A stretch of 43,883 bases of DNA, from positions 1 through 43,883 of the forward strand of contig JASMMK010000002.1 in assembly GCA_030748215.1 (NCBI GenBank). Reading direction: 5' to 3'. The stretch is from Candidatus Scalindua sp. (GTDB taxonomy: Bacteria; Planctomycetota; Brocadiia; Brocadiales; Scalinduaceae). The stretch's first letter is position 1; the number at the start of each line of letters is the position of its first letter. The notes beneath the pieces were generated by a model that was not told where the DNA came from, made no database searches, and saw only the letters and a list, made by a program, of their open reading frames with translations. Below, piece after piece: positions 1 through 7,566 of this stretch. The position numbers were made by a program, and so were the translations under genes.

Positions 1-98
1 GGCCTCATAGTGCTCTTGGATACTTGCCACCTGCTCCAGAGACAATTGAAGCGGTACAGACAGTTTCCACTACGTTACAACTGTCTGTATTATCCTGA
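1..98 (+). CDS. IS3-family transposase, C-terminal end (partial)
   Basis: The reading frame is open from the left edge and ends at TGA 96-98. Its first complete residues are PHSALGYLPPAPETIE, and the two bases before them fit an Arg codon. This RPHSALGY-x-PPA signature is the familiar C-terminal motif of IS3-family transposases, just after the DDE integrase core. Only about 31 residues lie in the window, so the catalytic domain cannot be seen. The protein would catalyse copy-out/paste-in transposition of its own element. It sits directly upstream of a broken glycosyltransferase, which fits an insertion having disrupted the polysaccharide locus. Confidence 0.75.
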   Translation, partial: PHSALGYLPPAPETIEAVQTVSTTLQLSVLS

Positions 99-139
99 AC
101 TCTAACTTTAAAGGTGGTACAAAGAACGGGGGCATGTCA
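1..139 (+). mobile_element. Right end of an IS3-family insertion sequence (partial)
   Basis: The transposase stop is followed within about 40 bases by GTGGTACAAAGAACGGGGGC then ATGTCA. Read on the other strand this begins TGACATGCCCCC, which has the look of an IS3-family terminal inverted repeat starting with TG. The left end lies outside the window, so the repeat pair and target duplication cannot be checked. The boundary at about 139 is approximate. Confidence 0.45.
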
Positions 140-246
140 GGAGAAACTCTTCTTCAAGATCCTTTATCTATTGGATACCAGGAAATAAAAAAGTTTTCTA
201 AGGGATTTTCAGAGGTAATAATCTATCAGATTAAATAAGTGATTGA

Positions 247-324
247 ATGAAAATAGTAGTAGTAATGCCAGCATATAATGCTGAACAAACTTTGGGAGAA
301 ATTTGTAGAGAAATTTCTGAGTAG
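247..324 (+). pseudogene. Glycosyltransferase family 2 N-terminal remnant
   Basis: A 25-codon frame starts with MKIVVVMPAYNAEQTLGEI and stops at TAG 322-324. This is the first beta strand and nucleotide-binding start of a GT-A family 2 glycosyltransferase (V-x-x-PAYNAE-x-T). A functional enzyme needs at least 200 more residues with a DxD motif, and none follow in any frame before the convergent gene at 412. It lies between an IS end and a minus-strand sugar-polymer cluster, so it is best read as the stump of a gene lost by insertion or deletion. Confidence 0.6.
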
Positions 325-411
325 TTGGTAAAGAAAGGAGCCATGATGAAATATCGCAAATGGAATGCAACAAGCAACCAGCTTTATTTATTTTTGGGTT
401 CGACAATCACC

Positions 412-2094
412 TCAAGATTCACTTAGCATTTTACATTTATAAATGTCAAAAAATTTACTGCTATTTATTTTGTCATAATTATTCAAGAATGAATTACGTA
501 ATTGTTGATCAAACAAAAGTTCACGATTAGTCCAGTTTCCCATGTTAAATGGGGTATTACCCTTGGGGATAAGCCAGATATCGATCTTGCAATCTTCGAA
601 GATATGGGCTAATTGCCTGCTCTCAAGCATATTAGAAATCTTATAAGTCATATATGCCGCGAAATCAACAATGTAAGGATTTCCCATGTAGACAAGGGCT
701 GGTCTATAGTAAGTATATTTGTAATCCCTCTCGTCACCTACTCCCATATGAATAGATAAATCGGGGTATTGGCTGTCAATATTATTCAGGTCGTTAATTA
801 CTTGCTTTGGAATAGCATCTGTTTTCAGGTTACTACTAAATCTCAAAAGCATATATCCAGTCTTTAGCATGCTTGTTGGCACTGTTGAGAATGCCAATCC
901 GATAAGCAATGACATAATAATTAAAAATTTTGCATTTGATATATTGACATGTTGGTAGTTAAATTCAATATTGATTAATTTAGACCAGAAATAAACAAAT
1001 AATGGCATGAACGGTAACATATAGAGCGTTCCACCTCCCGCCTTTGATCCTATAATCATAACAACAACTAAACAGACGAATAGTGAAACCAAGGAGAATT
1101 TGTGCTTAGACATGTACAACAGAATCAGAAAGGAGAATTTGTGCTTAGACATGTACAACAGAATCAGAATTGTGGGAATAAAATAATAAAGAAATGAAAA
1201 TTTCAAGCAACCAGAAAAAAGATTAAGGGACAGGTTTTCATTTGTCGCTAATTTACGAAGAAGGTCTAAATAATTAAAAAAAGAAATGTTTTTGTACAAA
1301 AAGGGTATAATTGCAATAAGAAGCGATAGGCATACTAAGCTTATGTGGAACCAGGTGGATTTTCTTTCAAGACTCAGCAAGAATATAGGAAATAAATATA
1401 ATACGGATGTGATTTTCAGGTTAACAGCAAAGCCGAAGCTGATAGATAAAAGAAACAGTGCGAAATAGATGTTTTTTTGTCTGATTCCGAACAGGGCCAA
1501 GCCTATAAAGAACATAATTAATGGTTCGCTTCTGTTCCAAAATGTCCAACTGGAAAATTGCAGGAAAACAATTAGTACATAAGCTATTAAGTACAAGCAT
1601 GTTTTAGGGTTAAATCGGTTGTAAATTGCAGAATATAAGATAACAAAAGAAAATATACTGCTAATGACACCCACTAATTTACTTGCTTCAATTGAATTTC
1701 CAAAAATGATATAAAACCATTTCTGAAAAAGAAACAAAGCTGGCCCATAAACAAATCCACAAATCTTTCCTGAAATAAGACTGGGGTACAGTTCGTAGTT
1801 TTCCTTCAGCAGAAAACCTACTGTAGATACTGAGGATTCTCCCTGGTCCAGGTACAATGGAGAACAGGCATATAGAGTAACTATCAGGAAATATATCAGT
1901 ATTATTCCTATGCCTAATGGAAACAGGTACCTTGGAATCTGAGTTGGAAGAGAAGCGAGTAATACATTTCTCATATAGTGAAGGCGAACTAATGAGAAGT
2001 ATGCGATTAGCGTAAACGCAGCAAAAAAAATAATCTGGTAGTTTGAAGTAAAAGAGAAAAGATTTTTGAAAAAATCAAAGTAGTATAAATCCAT
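412..2094 (-). CDS. Polytopic membrane glycosyltransferase (GT-C fold, PMT/ArnT-like)
   Basis: A 560-residue protein with about 10-12 hydrophobic segments and a C-terminal soluble tail from about residue 440. The first large loop, after the second membrane segment, carries LDQGESS, resembling the acidic first-loop motif of GT-C transferases that take sugars from polyprenyl phosphate. The likely role is transfer of a sugar from a lipid-phosphate donor on the outer face of the cytoplasmic membrane. The gene sits 36 bases downstream of a DPM1-like enzyme that could make such a donor, and of wecB; the three form one minus-strand cluster. About residues 310-335 contain an exact in-frame 13-residue tandem repeat. 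The family assignment is from hydropathy and context rather than a diagnostic motif, and the acceptor is unknown. Confidence 0.65.
   Translation of the reverse strand: MDLYYFDFFKNLFSFTSNYQIIFFAAFTLIAYFSLVRLHYMRNVLLASLPTQIPRYLFPLGIGIILIYFLIVTLYACSPLYLDQGESSVSTVGFLLKENYELYPSLISGKICGFVYGPALFLFQKWFYIIFGNSIEASKLVGVISSIFSFVILYSAIYNRFNPKTCLYLIAYVLIVFLQFSSWTFWNRSEPLIMFFIGLALFGIRQKNIYFALFLLSISFGFAVNLKITSVLYLFPIFLLSLERKSTWFHISLVCLSLLIAIIPFLYKNISFFNYLDLLRKLATNENLSLNLFSGCLKFSFLYYFIPTILILLYMSKHKFSFLILLYMSKHKFSLVSLFVCLVVVMIIGSKAGGGTLYMLPFMPLFVYFWSKLINIEFNYQHVNISNAKFLIIMSLLIGLAFSTVPTSMLKTGYMLLRFSSNLKTDAIPKQVINDLNNIDSQYPDLSIHMGVGDERDYKYTYYRPALVYMGNPYIVDFAAYMTYKISNMLESRQLAHIFEDCKIDIWLIPKGNTPFNMGNWTNRELLFDQQLRNSFLNNYDKINSSKFFDIYKCKMLSES
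1092..1169. repeat. Exact 39-bp tandem duplication inside the membrane glycosyltransferase gene
   Basis: Bases 1092-1130 (starting AGGAGAATTTGTGCTTAGAC) are repeated exactly at 1131-1169. Since 39 is a multiple of 3 the reading frame is kept and 13 residues (ILLYMSKHKFSFL, then ILLYMSKHKFSLV with flank) are doubled within a membrane segment/loop. Perfect identity points to a recent event. Confidence 0.95.
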
Positions 2095-2130
2095 GCAATA
2101 TCTTATAAAATAATGTAATAAAAAAATTAT

Positions 2131-2862
2131 TTAAATGCCGACAAATCTTTTTGCTGCCAATTTCAAAGTATCGATCATTGTGGACGTAACATTCATCTTG
2201 CTGGCGCCTTCCTTCTGATCATATCTTAGAATTAAAGGTACTTCGTTCATTATTGCCCGCATTTTACGTAATTTTAAAAGGATATCCACCTGACATGAAA
2301 AACCAGGCTCGTTTATAAAACTATCCTCCCACAGATCAAATGCCTCGCTCAAAACGCCTGCCCTGTATGCCCTGTATCCGGACGTATAGTCCTTTACTCC
2401 TCTTGTAGGAAAAATCAGCCTGAAAAGCATATTCCCGCCAAAACTGATAATTTTCCTTGCTAAAGTCAGCCCAATTACCCTGGCACCGGGTCTATACCTC
2501 GATGCAATTACAACATCATTTCCTTCCTCAATAAATGCTGACATCCTGTGTATCAGCCCCGGGGAATGTGTATTGTCCGCATCCATGGTCACAATAATAT
2601 CATTTTCATCAGCATTTTTTAATGAGTATAATAATCCGGTCTTTATAGATTCGCCGAGTCCCTTATTTCTGGTATGTTCAACCAGTTTTAACATGGGAAG
2701 ATTTAATTCCGAAACTATCCTGGCCGTATTGTCAGTGCTACCATCATTTACCACTATCACCTCAAATGCTTTAAATCTCTCGCCAAGGATGCGCTTAATA
2801 TCTGTAATCAGTGGCAATATGGTTTCTTCTTCATTGTATGCCGGCAGTACGATCTTAATCAC
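2131..2862 (-). CDS. Polyprenyl-phosphate glycosyltransferase (DPM1-like GT2)
   Basis: A 243-residue soluble GT-A enzyme. It starts MIKIVLPAYNEEETI (strand 1, nucleotide binding), has VVNDGSTDNTA at about residues 37-47 and the metal-binding DxD as MDADNTHSP near residue 93. The C-terminal DQKEGASKMN segment is typical of dolichol/polyprenyl phosphate mannosyl- or glucosyltransferases. The reaction would be NDP-sugar plus polyprenyl phosphate giving polyprenyl-phospho-sugar at the cytoplasmic face. It lacks the C-terminal GtrA-like membrane helices of some relatives. The start overlaps the wecB stop by 4 bases (ATGA), implying translational coupling. The membrane transferase downstream is a natural user of the product. 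The sugar cannot be read from the sequence. Confidence 0.85.
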   Translation of the reverse strand: MIKIVLPAYNEEETILPLITDIKRILGERFKAFEVIVVNDGSTDNTARIVSELNLPMLKLVEHTRNKGLGESIKTGLLYSLKNADENDIIVTMDADNTHSPGLIHRMSAFIEEGNDVVIASRYRPGARVIGLTLARKIISFGGNMLFRLIFPTRGVKDYTSGYRAYRAGVLSEAFDLWEDSFINEPGFSCQVDILLKLRKMRAIMNEVPLILRYDQKEGASKMNVTSTMIDTLKLAAKRFVGI

Positions 2863-4046
2863 TTTTCTGTGTTTCTCCCAGACATCAAATTCTTTGATAA
2901 AACATCAACAATCCTGCCTGCCGCTTTTCCATCGCCATATGGGTTGATTGCTCCGGACATTTCACCATAGACATCCTTGCTATCTAAAAGTTGCTGTGCC
3001 GCTCCGGCAATTATATCCTTTTTCGTACCTACAAGTCTTAATGTATTAGCCTCTATACCTTCAGATCTTTCGGTTGTGTTTCTCATGACTAAAACAGGTT
3101 TGTGTAAAGAAGGTGCTTCTTCCTGAATACCGCCAGAGTCTGTCATAATAAAATAAGACTTACTCATAAGATATACAAAGTCCTCATATTTTAGAGGTTC
3201 TAATAAAAAAATATTTTTCGAGACGGTACTGCCAATTCGGTTTGCCAGATCAGAACCCAGTATTTCATAGACTGGTTTCTGGACATTAGGGTTCAGGTGG
3301 ACAGGGTATATTATTGTCGCATCAGGGTTTTTCTCTGCAATCTCCTTTAAAGCCATACATATGTTTCTAAAATCCTCTCCAAAGCTTTCCCTCCTATGCC
3401 CTGTAACCAGGATAAGTTTTTGATTCTCATCTGCCAGGATCAGATTCAATCTTTCTTTAAAATACATGCTCAGTTCTTCCTGCTTTACAACTGAAGACTG
3501 AAGATTAATGACGTCAAGCAGTGTGTCAATAACAGTGTTCCCTGTAACCCAAATTTGAGATTCCGGAATCCCTTCTTTTACCAAATTATCCTTTGCCAAT
3601 TCTGTAGGGGCAAAATGATAATCGGCCAACACACCAATTAAATGTCTATTATTTTCCTCAGGAAAGGGATTGTATTTATTATGAGTTCTAAGGCCAGCCT
3701 CTATGTGCCCGATAGAGATCTGTAAATAAAAAGCGGCCAGACTTGCCGTAAAAGCGGTAGAAGTGTCTCCTTGAACCAACACTACATCCGGTCTCTCTTT
3801 CTGCAAAATCTTTTTTAATCCTTCTAAAGCCTTGATTGTAATATGAAACAGATCCTGGCAATCTACCATTAAATTTAAATCATAATCCGGTATAATTTCA
3901 AAAAACTCCAATGATTGATCCAGCATATCACGTTGTTGAGCAGTCACACAAATTATTACTTGATATCCAGACTCTCTTAACTTTTTTATAACCGGGACTA
4001 TCTTTATTGCTTCCGGCCTCGTACCAAATATTGCGATAAATTTCAT
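2859..4046 (-). CDS. wecB: UDP-N-acetylglucosamine 2-epimerase, non-hydrolysing
   Basis: A 395-residue protein of normal family length that interconverts UDP-GlcNAc and UDP-ManNAc in the cytoplasm, supplying ManNAc units for surface polymers. Visible signatures are GTRPEAIK at residues 8-15, the GHRRESFGEDF loop in the middle, and the UDP-binding C-terminal run TDSGGIQEEAP followed by MRNTTERSEGIEANT. The start at 4046 is preceded on the minus strand by AGGATT at suitable distance. It is the first gene of a three-gene minus-strand cluster with the GT2 and membrane transferase. The hydrolysing (NeuC-type) alternative is less likely given the classical MnaA/WecB motif spelling. Confidence 0.93.
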   Translation of the reverse strand: MKFIAIFGTRPEAIKIVPVIKKLRESGYQVIICVTAQQRDMLDQSLEFFEIIPDYDLNLMVDCQDLFHITIKALEGLKKILQKERPDVVLVQGDTSTAFTASLAAFYLQISIGHIEAGLRTHNKYNPFPEENNRHLIGVLADYHFAPTELAKDNLVKEGIPESQIWVTGNTVIDTLLDVINLQSSVVKQEELSMYFKERLNLILADENQKLILVTGHRRESFGEDFRNICMALKEIAEKNPDATIIYPVHLNPNVQKPVYEILGSDLANRIGSTVSKNIFLLEPLKYEDFVYLMSKSYFIMTDSGGIQEEAPSLHKPVLVMRNTTERSEGIEANTLRLVGTKKDIIAGAAQQLLDSKDVYGEMSGAINPYGDGKAAGRIVDVLSKNLMSGRNTEK

Positions 4047-4256
4047 TTTGAGATAATCCTGATTGTACTGTACTCAATTTATCAAGCAACGGTACTTGTA
4101 GTGTATAATAGTTGCTCTTTCCCTAATTGAACAGGTGTTTTATAGATTAACGAAGAGTGTGGAAAATCGGTGTTATTATGATTTAGATATAATAATAATC
4201 AAGTCATTTATTGAAAATTCTATTGGCAGCAAATCGTAACTTCAACTAACAAGTGC
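4047..4256. other. Intergenic stretch upstream of wecB
   Basis: A+T-rich and without a convincing reading frame. It must hold the promoter of the minus-strand wecB cluster, but I see no box pair clear enough to call. Its right side runs into a tRNA-3'-end-like sequence and a terminator. Confidence 0.4.
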
Positions 4257-4275
4257 AATCCTGCCCCCGCTACCA
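4257..4275 (+). other. tRNA 3'-end-like fragment (possible attachment-site relic)
   Basis: The 19 bases AATCCTGCCCCCGCTACCA look like the end of a tRNA or tmRNA: the last T-loop bases, the 3' half of the T stem, an acceptor strand CCCCGCT, discriminator A and CCA. The sequence upstream does not fold back on it; no GCAGG T-stem partner or AGCGGGG acceptor partner is present, so no full tRNA exists. A strong intrinsic terminator follows 5 bases later, as after a real tRNA gene. Integrases that target tRNA genes leave such 3' ends behind. A chance match is possible. Confidence 0.4.
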
Positions 4276-4280
4276 ACTCA

Positions 4281-4314
4281 AAAGGCTTCAGGATTGTTCC
4301 TGAAGCCTTTTTTT
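4281..4314 (+). terminator. Strong intrinsic terminator
   Basis: A perfect 13-bp stem: AAAGGCTTCAGGA (4281-4293) pairs with TCCTGAAGCCTTT (4298-4310) around a TTGT loop, followed by more T. The T-run is on the plus strand side, but the A-rich 5' side would also let it work for the minus-strand rhodanese gene ending at 4348. Confidence 0.9.
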
Positions 4315-4347
4315 ATTTCATCTACTAACATGATACGAAGAGTCATA

Positions 4348-4938
4348 TTATTCATCCATTTCAATATCGTTTCCGGATTCCAGCCACCCCTTAATACCAA
4401 ATGGGTATTCCAGGACATTTTTGTAGCCTAGTTTTTTTAGATGGATGTAGAGTTTATTGCTTGCACCGCATTTCAAACTGGAGCAATAGGTAATTACCAG
4501 GGCATCTTTGGATTCAATTATTCCTGCAACTTCATCTTTTGTAGATTTATCATTTAAACTCAAAGCTCCGGGAATCCTGGATTTACCATCCCACTTTCCT
4601 GATCTGGCATCTAAGAGCACCATAGGGATACCACTTTCTATAATGTTCTCAAGTACGGTAGTATTAATATAAGGACCATTCTTATACTTTCTGCAAAGCT
4701 CTTCCTTGCTGCTCTTACTGCAATCTGATTTTTTACCCGGCAGTGGACATTTACCTTTTTCTTTTGACAGACAATCCTGGCATTTTTCGCTGGACAAGCA
4801 TTTTTCGCATTTTTCGGCACCTTCTGCTTTCAGCTCACAGAAAGAGCATTTCGGTTTAGCTTGCTCTTGAGAAAAAGTCTGCGGCATTGCAAAGATTAAA
4901 AACATCATAACCAGAACTAATTGTAAAAATTTTACCAT
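4348..4938 (-). CDS. Exported rhodanese-domain protein with Cys-rich N-terminal region
   Basis: A 196-residue protein. Residues 1-23 form a signal peptide (hydrophobic, ending near TFSQ). Residues 31-82 are unusually cysteine-rich, with CxxC pairs at 31/34, 44/47 and 53/56 plus single Cys at 64, 73 and 82, suggesting metal binding or disulfides. Residues about 88-192 are a rhodanese domain with LLDARSG near 108, RIPGALSL at 121-128 and an active-site loop YCSSLKCGAS whose first Cys (152) is the expected persulfide carrier. The likely role is periplasmic sulfur transfer or a redox function. A terminator lies downstream, and the gene appears monocistronic. Confidence 0.8.
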   Translation of the reverse strand: MVKFLQLVLVMMFLIFAMPQTFSQEQAKPKCSFCELKAEGAEKCEKCLSSEKCQDCLSKEKGKCPLPGKKSDCSKSSKEELCRKYKNGPYINTTVLENIIESGIPMVLLDARSGKWDGKSRIPGALSLNDKSTKDEVAGIIESKDALVITYCSSLKCGASNKLYIHLKKLGYKNVLEYPFGIKGWLESGNDIEMDE

Positions 4939-5155
4939 TTGATTCTCCTTTTATTAAAGAACTGGCAACGAATAAAAACATTATCTGAACTAATCTGCAA
5001 CAAACATCTAACTTTGTTCAGGTCACAGTATACGTTGAATCCAATAATGTATAAAGCTTCTATTTACCAGACAAAAATTCTGTTTAAAAAATTCCCTGAT
5101 ATCTTAAATAATCTGTTCTTTCAGCTTAAAGTAGTAGTTTAGTGACAAAACAGCA

Positions 5156-5770
5156 TCAACCCCCAGAGCGAACCGGACGGACATAATTACCGCGACTGTG
5201 AACACCGTACGAGTTCACACCTCCATAGTCAAAGGTAACAGCCCACACCTCCCCGGAACTATATTTATCTTCTGTCCAGATCCATCTCTGTTTATCACTA
5301 AAGACAGGGTCTATGTGTAAGTCACCATTTTTCTTGCTCGATTCCAGCAGTGATACCGCTTCTTCTAAAGTAGGCAACCTCCAGTCATGATAACCGGCAT
5401 ATCCTCTCTTGTTGAGCTTCTTAATCCACATCTCCGCTTTATTCCACTGTGAAGTATATTCAAGACCAAAGAAGTTTTCAGATATCCATGACATATATTC
5501 ATCAGAACCGGACTGATGCCACATCAACCCGGTAGAATAGTCGATGACCACATAATCACCTTTTATGGACATTAACTCATAGTCATGAACGATTGTACTG
5601 TAACCACAGAATCCCCATACCTCCTCTTTAGTTATAGAAATATTCGGTATAGACAGTACCTGGTTAACAGATAACTTTCCCTGAGATGAGCGTAGATGCG
5701 GAACACATCCACTGAAAATAGATAATACTGCGATAATAAGAACTACATTCATTTTATCTCTTACCTTCAC
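5156..5770 (-). CDS. DUF1566 (Lcl C-terminal) domain lipoprotein
   Basis: A 204-residue protein with a lipoprotein signal: hydrophobic segment then IFSGC, the likely lipidated Cys being residue 22. The rest is a DUF1566-type domain: DYSTGLMWHQSGSDEYMSW, then LNKRGYAGYHDWRLPTLEEA, then a C-terminal VRPVRSG. Function in this family is unknown; the fold is C-type-lectin-like and exported. A paralogue lies at 13383-13973 with the same order of motifs, including KNGDLHIDPVF versus KNGNLYIDHAF. It stands alone between the rhodanese gene and the divergent redox cassette. Confidence 0.75.
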   Translation of the reverse strand: MKVRDKMNVVLIIAVLSIFSGCVPHLRSSQGKLSVNQVLSIPNISITKEEVWGFCGYSTIVHDYELMSIKGDYVVIDYSTGLMWHQSGSDEYMSWISENFFGLEYTSQWNKAEMWIKKLNKRGYAGYHDWRLPTLEEAVSLLESSKKNGDLHIDPVFSDKQRWIWTEDKYSSGEVWAVTFDYGGVNSYGVHSRGNYVRPVRSGG

Positions 5771-5972
5771 GATGCCGTCCTTTCACTATTAAGTACATTT
5801 ACTATCTGATGTAATATATCCGTATAAATGATAACCCTGTAGATCATTGAACACAGCGGCATGCTAGAAAAACTATTGACTAAAAGCAATAGAAAAAACA
5901 CTTACACTTGATCTTTACAACAATTTTATTGGCAACTCAATTAGGACGCAATATTCTCAAGTTCAACATACC

Positions 5973-6215
5973 ATGTCACCTCCTTTTCCGTATTTCCAGA
6001 TAGCTCAAGTTTTGCTTGCATTTTCCAGAATTCAGAATAGAATGAAATGGCTACATTTAAAAGACATTTGTATTCTAAATTGTGTCGTTTCAGCAGGTTG
6101 TTCGCCAATTCGTGTATTCAAAAAAGGCAACCTCCTACCTGAAAATGACATCCTGGTCAGGCAGCAATACCAGGATTGGGTAGAATTTGAAATAAACATT
6201 CTGAAAGGAGAGTAG
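5973..6215 (+). CDS. Small hypothetical reading frame upstream of trxA
   Basis: An 80-codon frame ending 6 bases before the thioredoxin start. The second half (IRVFKKGNLLPENDILVRQQYQDWVEFEINILKGE, quoted here only as its general character) is charged and protein-like, whereas the first half is hydrophobic and irregular with no good ribosome-binding site. It could be a real small protein with a later start or the 3' part of a decayed gene. I do not recognise a family. Confidence 0.25.
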   Translation: MSPPFPYFQIAQVLLAFSRIQNRMKWLHLKDICILNCVVSAGCSPIRVFKKGNLLPENDILVRQQYQDWVEFEINILKGE

Positions 6216-6221
6216 TAGATA

Positions 6222-6548
6222 ATGTCAAGCTTACAGGCGGTAACGAATGAAGATTTTGAACAATCTGTTATTAAGGCGGATACGCCTGTCCTGGTCGATT
6301 TTTATGCGGATTGGTGTGGTCCATGCAAAACACAGGCACCTATTCTTGACGAATTAGCTCAGGAATTCGACGGAAAGGTTAAATTCGCAAAAGTAGATAT
6401 AGATGTAGATGGAAACAAAGATCTAGCCGTAAAATATGGCGTCTTATCTGTACCTACCCTTATACTCTTCAGTGGTGGCGAAGTGAAAGAAACAATGGTA
6501 GGAGTCACAAAAAAGAGTAAACTTAAGCAAAAACTTGAAGAGGCTTAA
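6222..6548 (+). CDS. trxA: Thioredoxin
   Basis: A 108-residue single-domain thioredoxin. The active site WCGPCK is at residues 31-36 (Cys32, Cys35), preceded by VDFYAD; the cis-Pro is in SVPTLILF near residue 76, and a GV loop follows. There is no signal peptide, so it is cytoplasmic. It reduces disulfides using electrons from thioredoxin reductase, which is not in the window. AAAGGAG lies 13 bases before the ATG. The next gene, a CcdA/DsbD-type carrier, starts 16 bases downstream, so this thioredoxin is a likely electron donor to that membrane protein. Confidence 0.95.
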   Translation: MSSLQAVTNEDFEQSVIKADTPVLVDFYADWCGPCKTQAPILDELAQEFDGKVKFAKVDIDVDGNKDLAVKYGVLSVPTLILFSGGEVKETMVGVTKKSKLKQKLEEA

Positions 6549-6563
6549 TTAAGGAAAATCAGT

Positions 6564-7271
6564 ATGGACAGTTTTCTACAGGGGCTGGAAGGTTATCTCA
6601 GTGCTTCACCGTTTCTTGCTTTCGTAGCTGTTTTCCTGGGTGGTGTACTTACCAGCTTTACTCCCTGCGTATACCCAATGATACCGATAACTATCGCTTA
6701 TATTGGAGGACGCAGTGGTGATTCTAAACTGAAAGGACTCTCCCTCTCACTGTTTTATGTACTAGGAATGGCAGTAACATATGCCGCGCTGGGAGCGTTT
6801 GCAGCTTTGACTGGTAAATTTTTTGGGTCTGCCAGTACAAATCCCATAGTTTACATTGTAGTTGCCAACATCTTTATCTATTTAGGCCTGTCAATGTTAG
6901 ATGTCGTCACAATACCCATGCCATCCTTTTTATCTGGCAAACAAATAGGTAATAAGAGTGGTGGGCGTCTCGGTGCTTTTATAGTTGGCCTTCTCGCTGG
7001 AACAGTTGCCGCACCGTGTACTGCCCCTGTACTGGGCGTAGTATTGACATTTGTTGCGGCAAAACAGCAGGTCGCCTATGGCGTAGGACTACTATTTGTA
7101 TTTTCTGTAGGATTAGGTACACTCCTGATAATAGCAGGTACATTTGCCGGTTTTATGTCGAGTCTGCCAAAGAGTGGAAACTGGAGTGTAATTATCAAGA
7201 AATTCTTTGGATGGCTGATGATTGCAGTAGGCGAATACTTCCTGGTAGAAGCAGGGAAATTATTAATATAA
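6564..7271 (+). CDS. CcdA/DsbD-type transmembrane thiol-disulfide carrier
   Basis: A 235-residue membrane protein with about six helices, corresponding to the DsbD beta / CcdA domain alone; no periplasmic or C-terminal thioredoxin domain is attached. The two redox cysteines are in FTPCVYPMIP (Cys35) and AAPCTAPVLG (Cys152), the usual pair in helices 1 and 4. It moves reducing equivalents from cytoplasmic thioredoxin across the membrane, for cytochrome c maturation or repair of periplasmic thiols. The start follows AAGGAAA. Placed between trxA and a desulforedoxin-like gene, it looks like the membrane step of a small redox cassette. Confidence 0.9.
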   Translation: MDSFLQGLEGYLSASPFLAFVAVFLGGVLTSFTPCVYPMIPITIAYIGGRSGDSKLKGLSLSLFYVLGMAVTYAALGAFAALTGKFFGSASTNPIVYIVVANIFIYLGLSMLDVVTIPMPSFLSGKQIGNKSGGRLGAFIVGLLAGTVAAPCTAPVLGVVLTFVAAKQQVAYGVGLLFVFSVGLGTLLIIAGTFAGFMSSLPKSGNWSVIIKKFFGWLMIAVGEYFLVEAGKLLI

Positions 7272-7354
7272 TTAATAGCGGTTACACACGTTCCCAATTC
7301 ACTGAGTGGGAAGAACAAGTTTTAAATGTTAACAGTCAGTAAAAGGAGAAAACC

Positions 7355-7474
7355 ATGCCAACAGAAACAAGTGAAGTATATGAATGCGAAATATGTGGTG
7401 CATTAGTTGAAGTAAAAGAAGGCGGTGCCGGTACGTTAGAGTGTTGCGGACAGCCAATGACCTTACAGGAATAG
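7355..7474 (+). CDS. Desulforedoxin-like small iron protein (desulfoferrodoxin N-domain)
   Basis: A 39-codon frame, with AAAAGGAG 6-13 bases before the ATG as a clear ribosome-binding site. The protein contains [12 protein letters not shown], then [13 protein letters not shown]. The CxxC followed by a CC pair is the FeCys4 site of desulforedoxin and of the N-terminal domain of desulfoferrodoxin, and 39 residues matches a free-standing desulforedoxin. All four ligands are present: Cys11, 14, 30 and 31. It could act as a small electron carrier. No superoxide reductase C-domain follows. It lies 83 bases after the CcdA-like gene and 92 bases before a NifS-like gene, all on the same strand. Confidence 0.88.
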   Translation: MPTETSEVYECEICGALVEVKEGGAGTLECCGQPMTLQE

Positions 7475-7566
7475 TTTAGATATTTACTTAATTAAAAATA
7501 CAATACTTATAAGAATCACGAATATCAAGATTTGACAGTACTGAAAATAACAGAAGGGAAAACAGA

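Noticed and set aside
209..406. Minus-strand frame of 65 codons with hydrophobic residues
   Set aside because: It overlaps the GT2 remnant on the other strand, has no ribosome-binding site and resembles no family.
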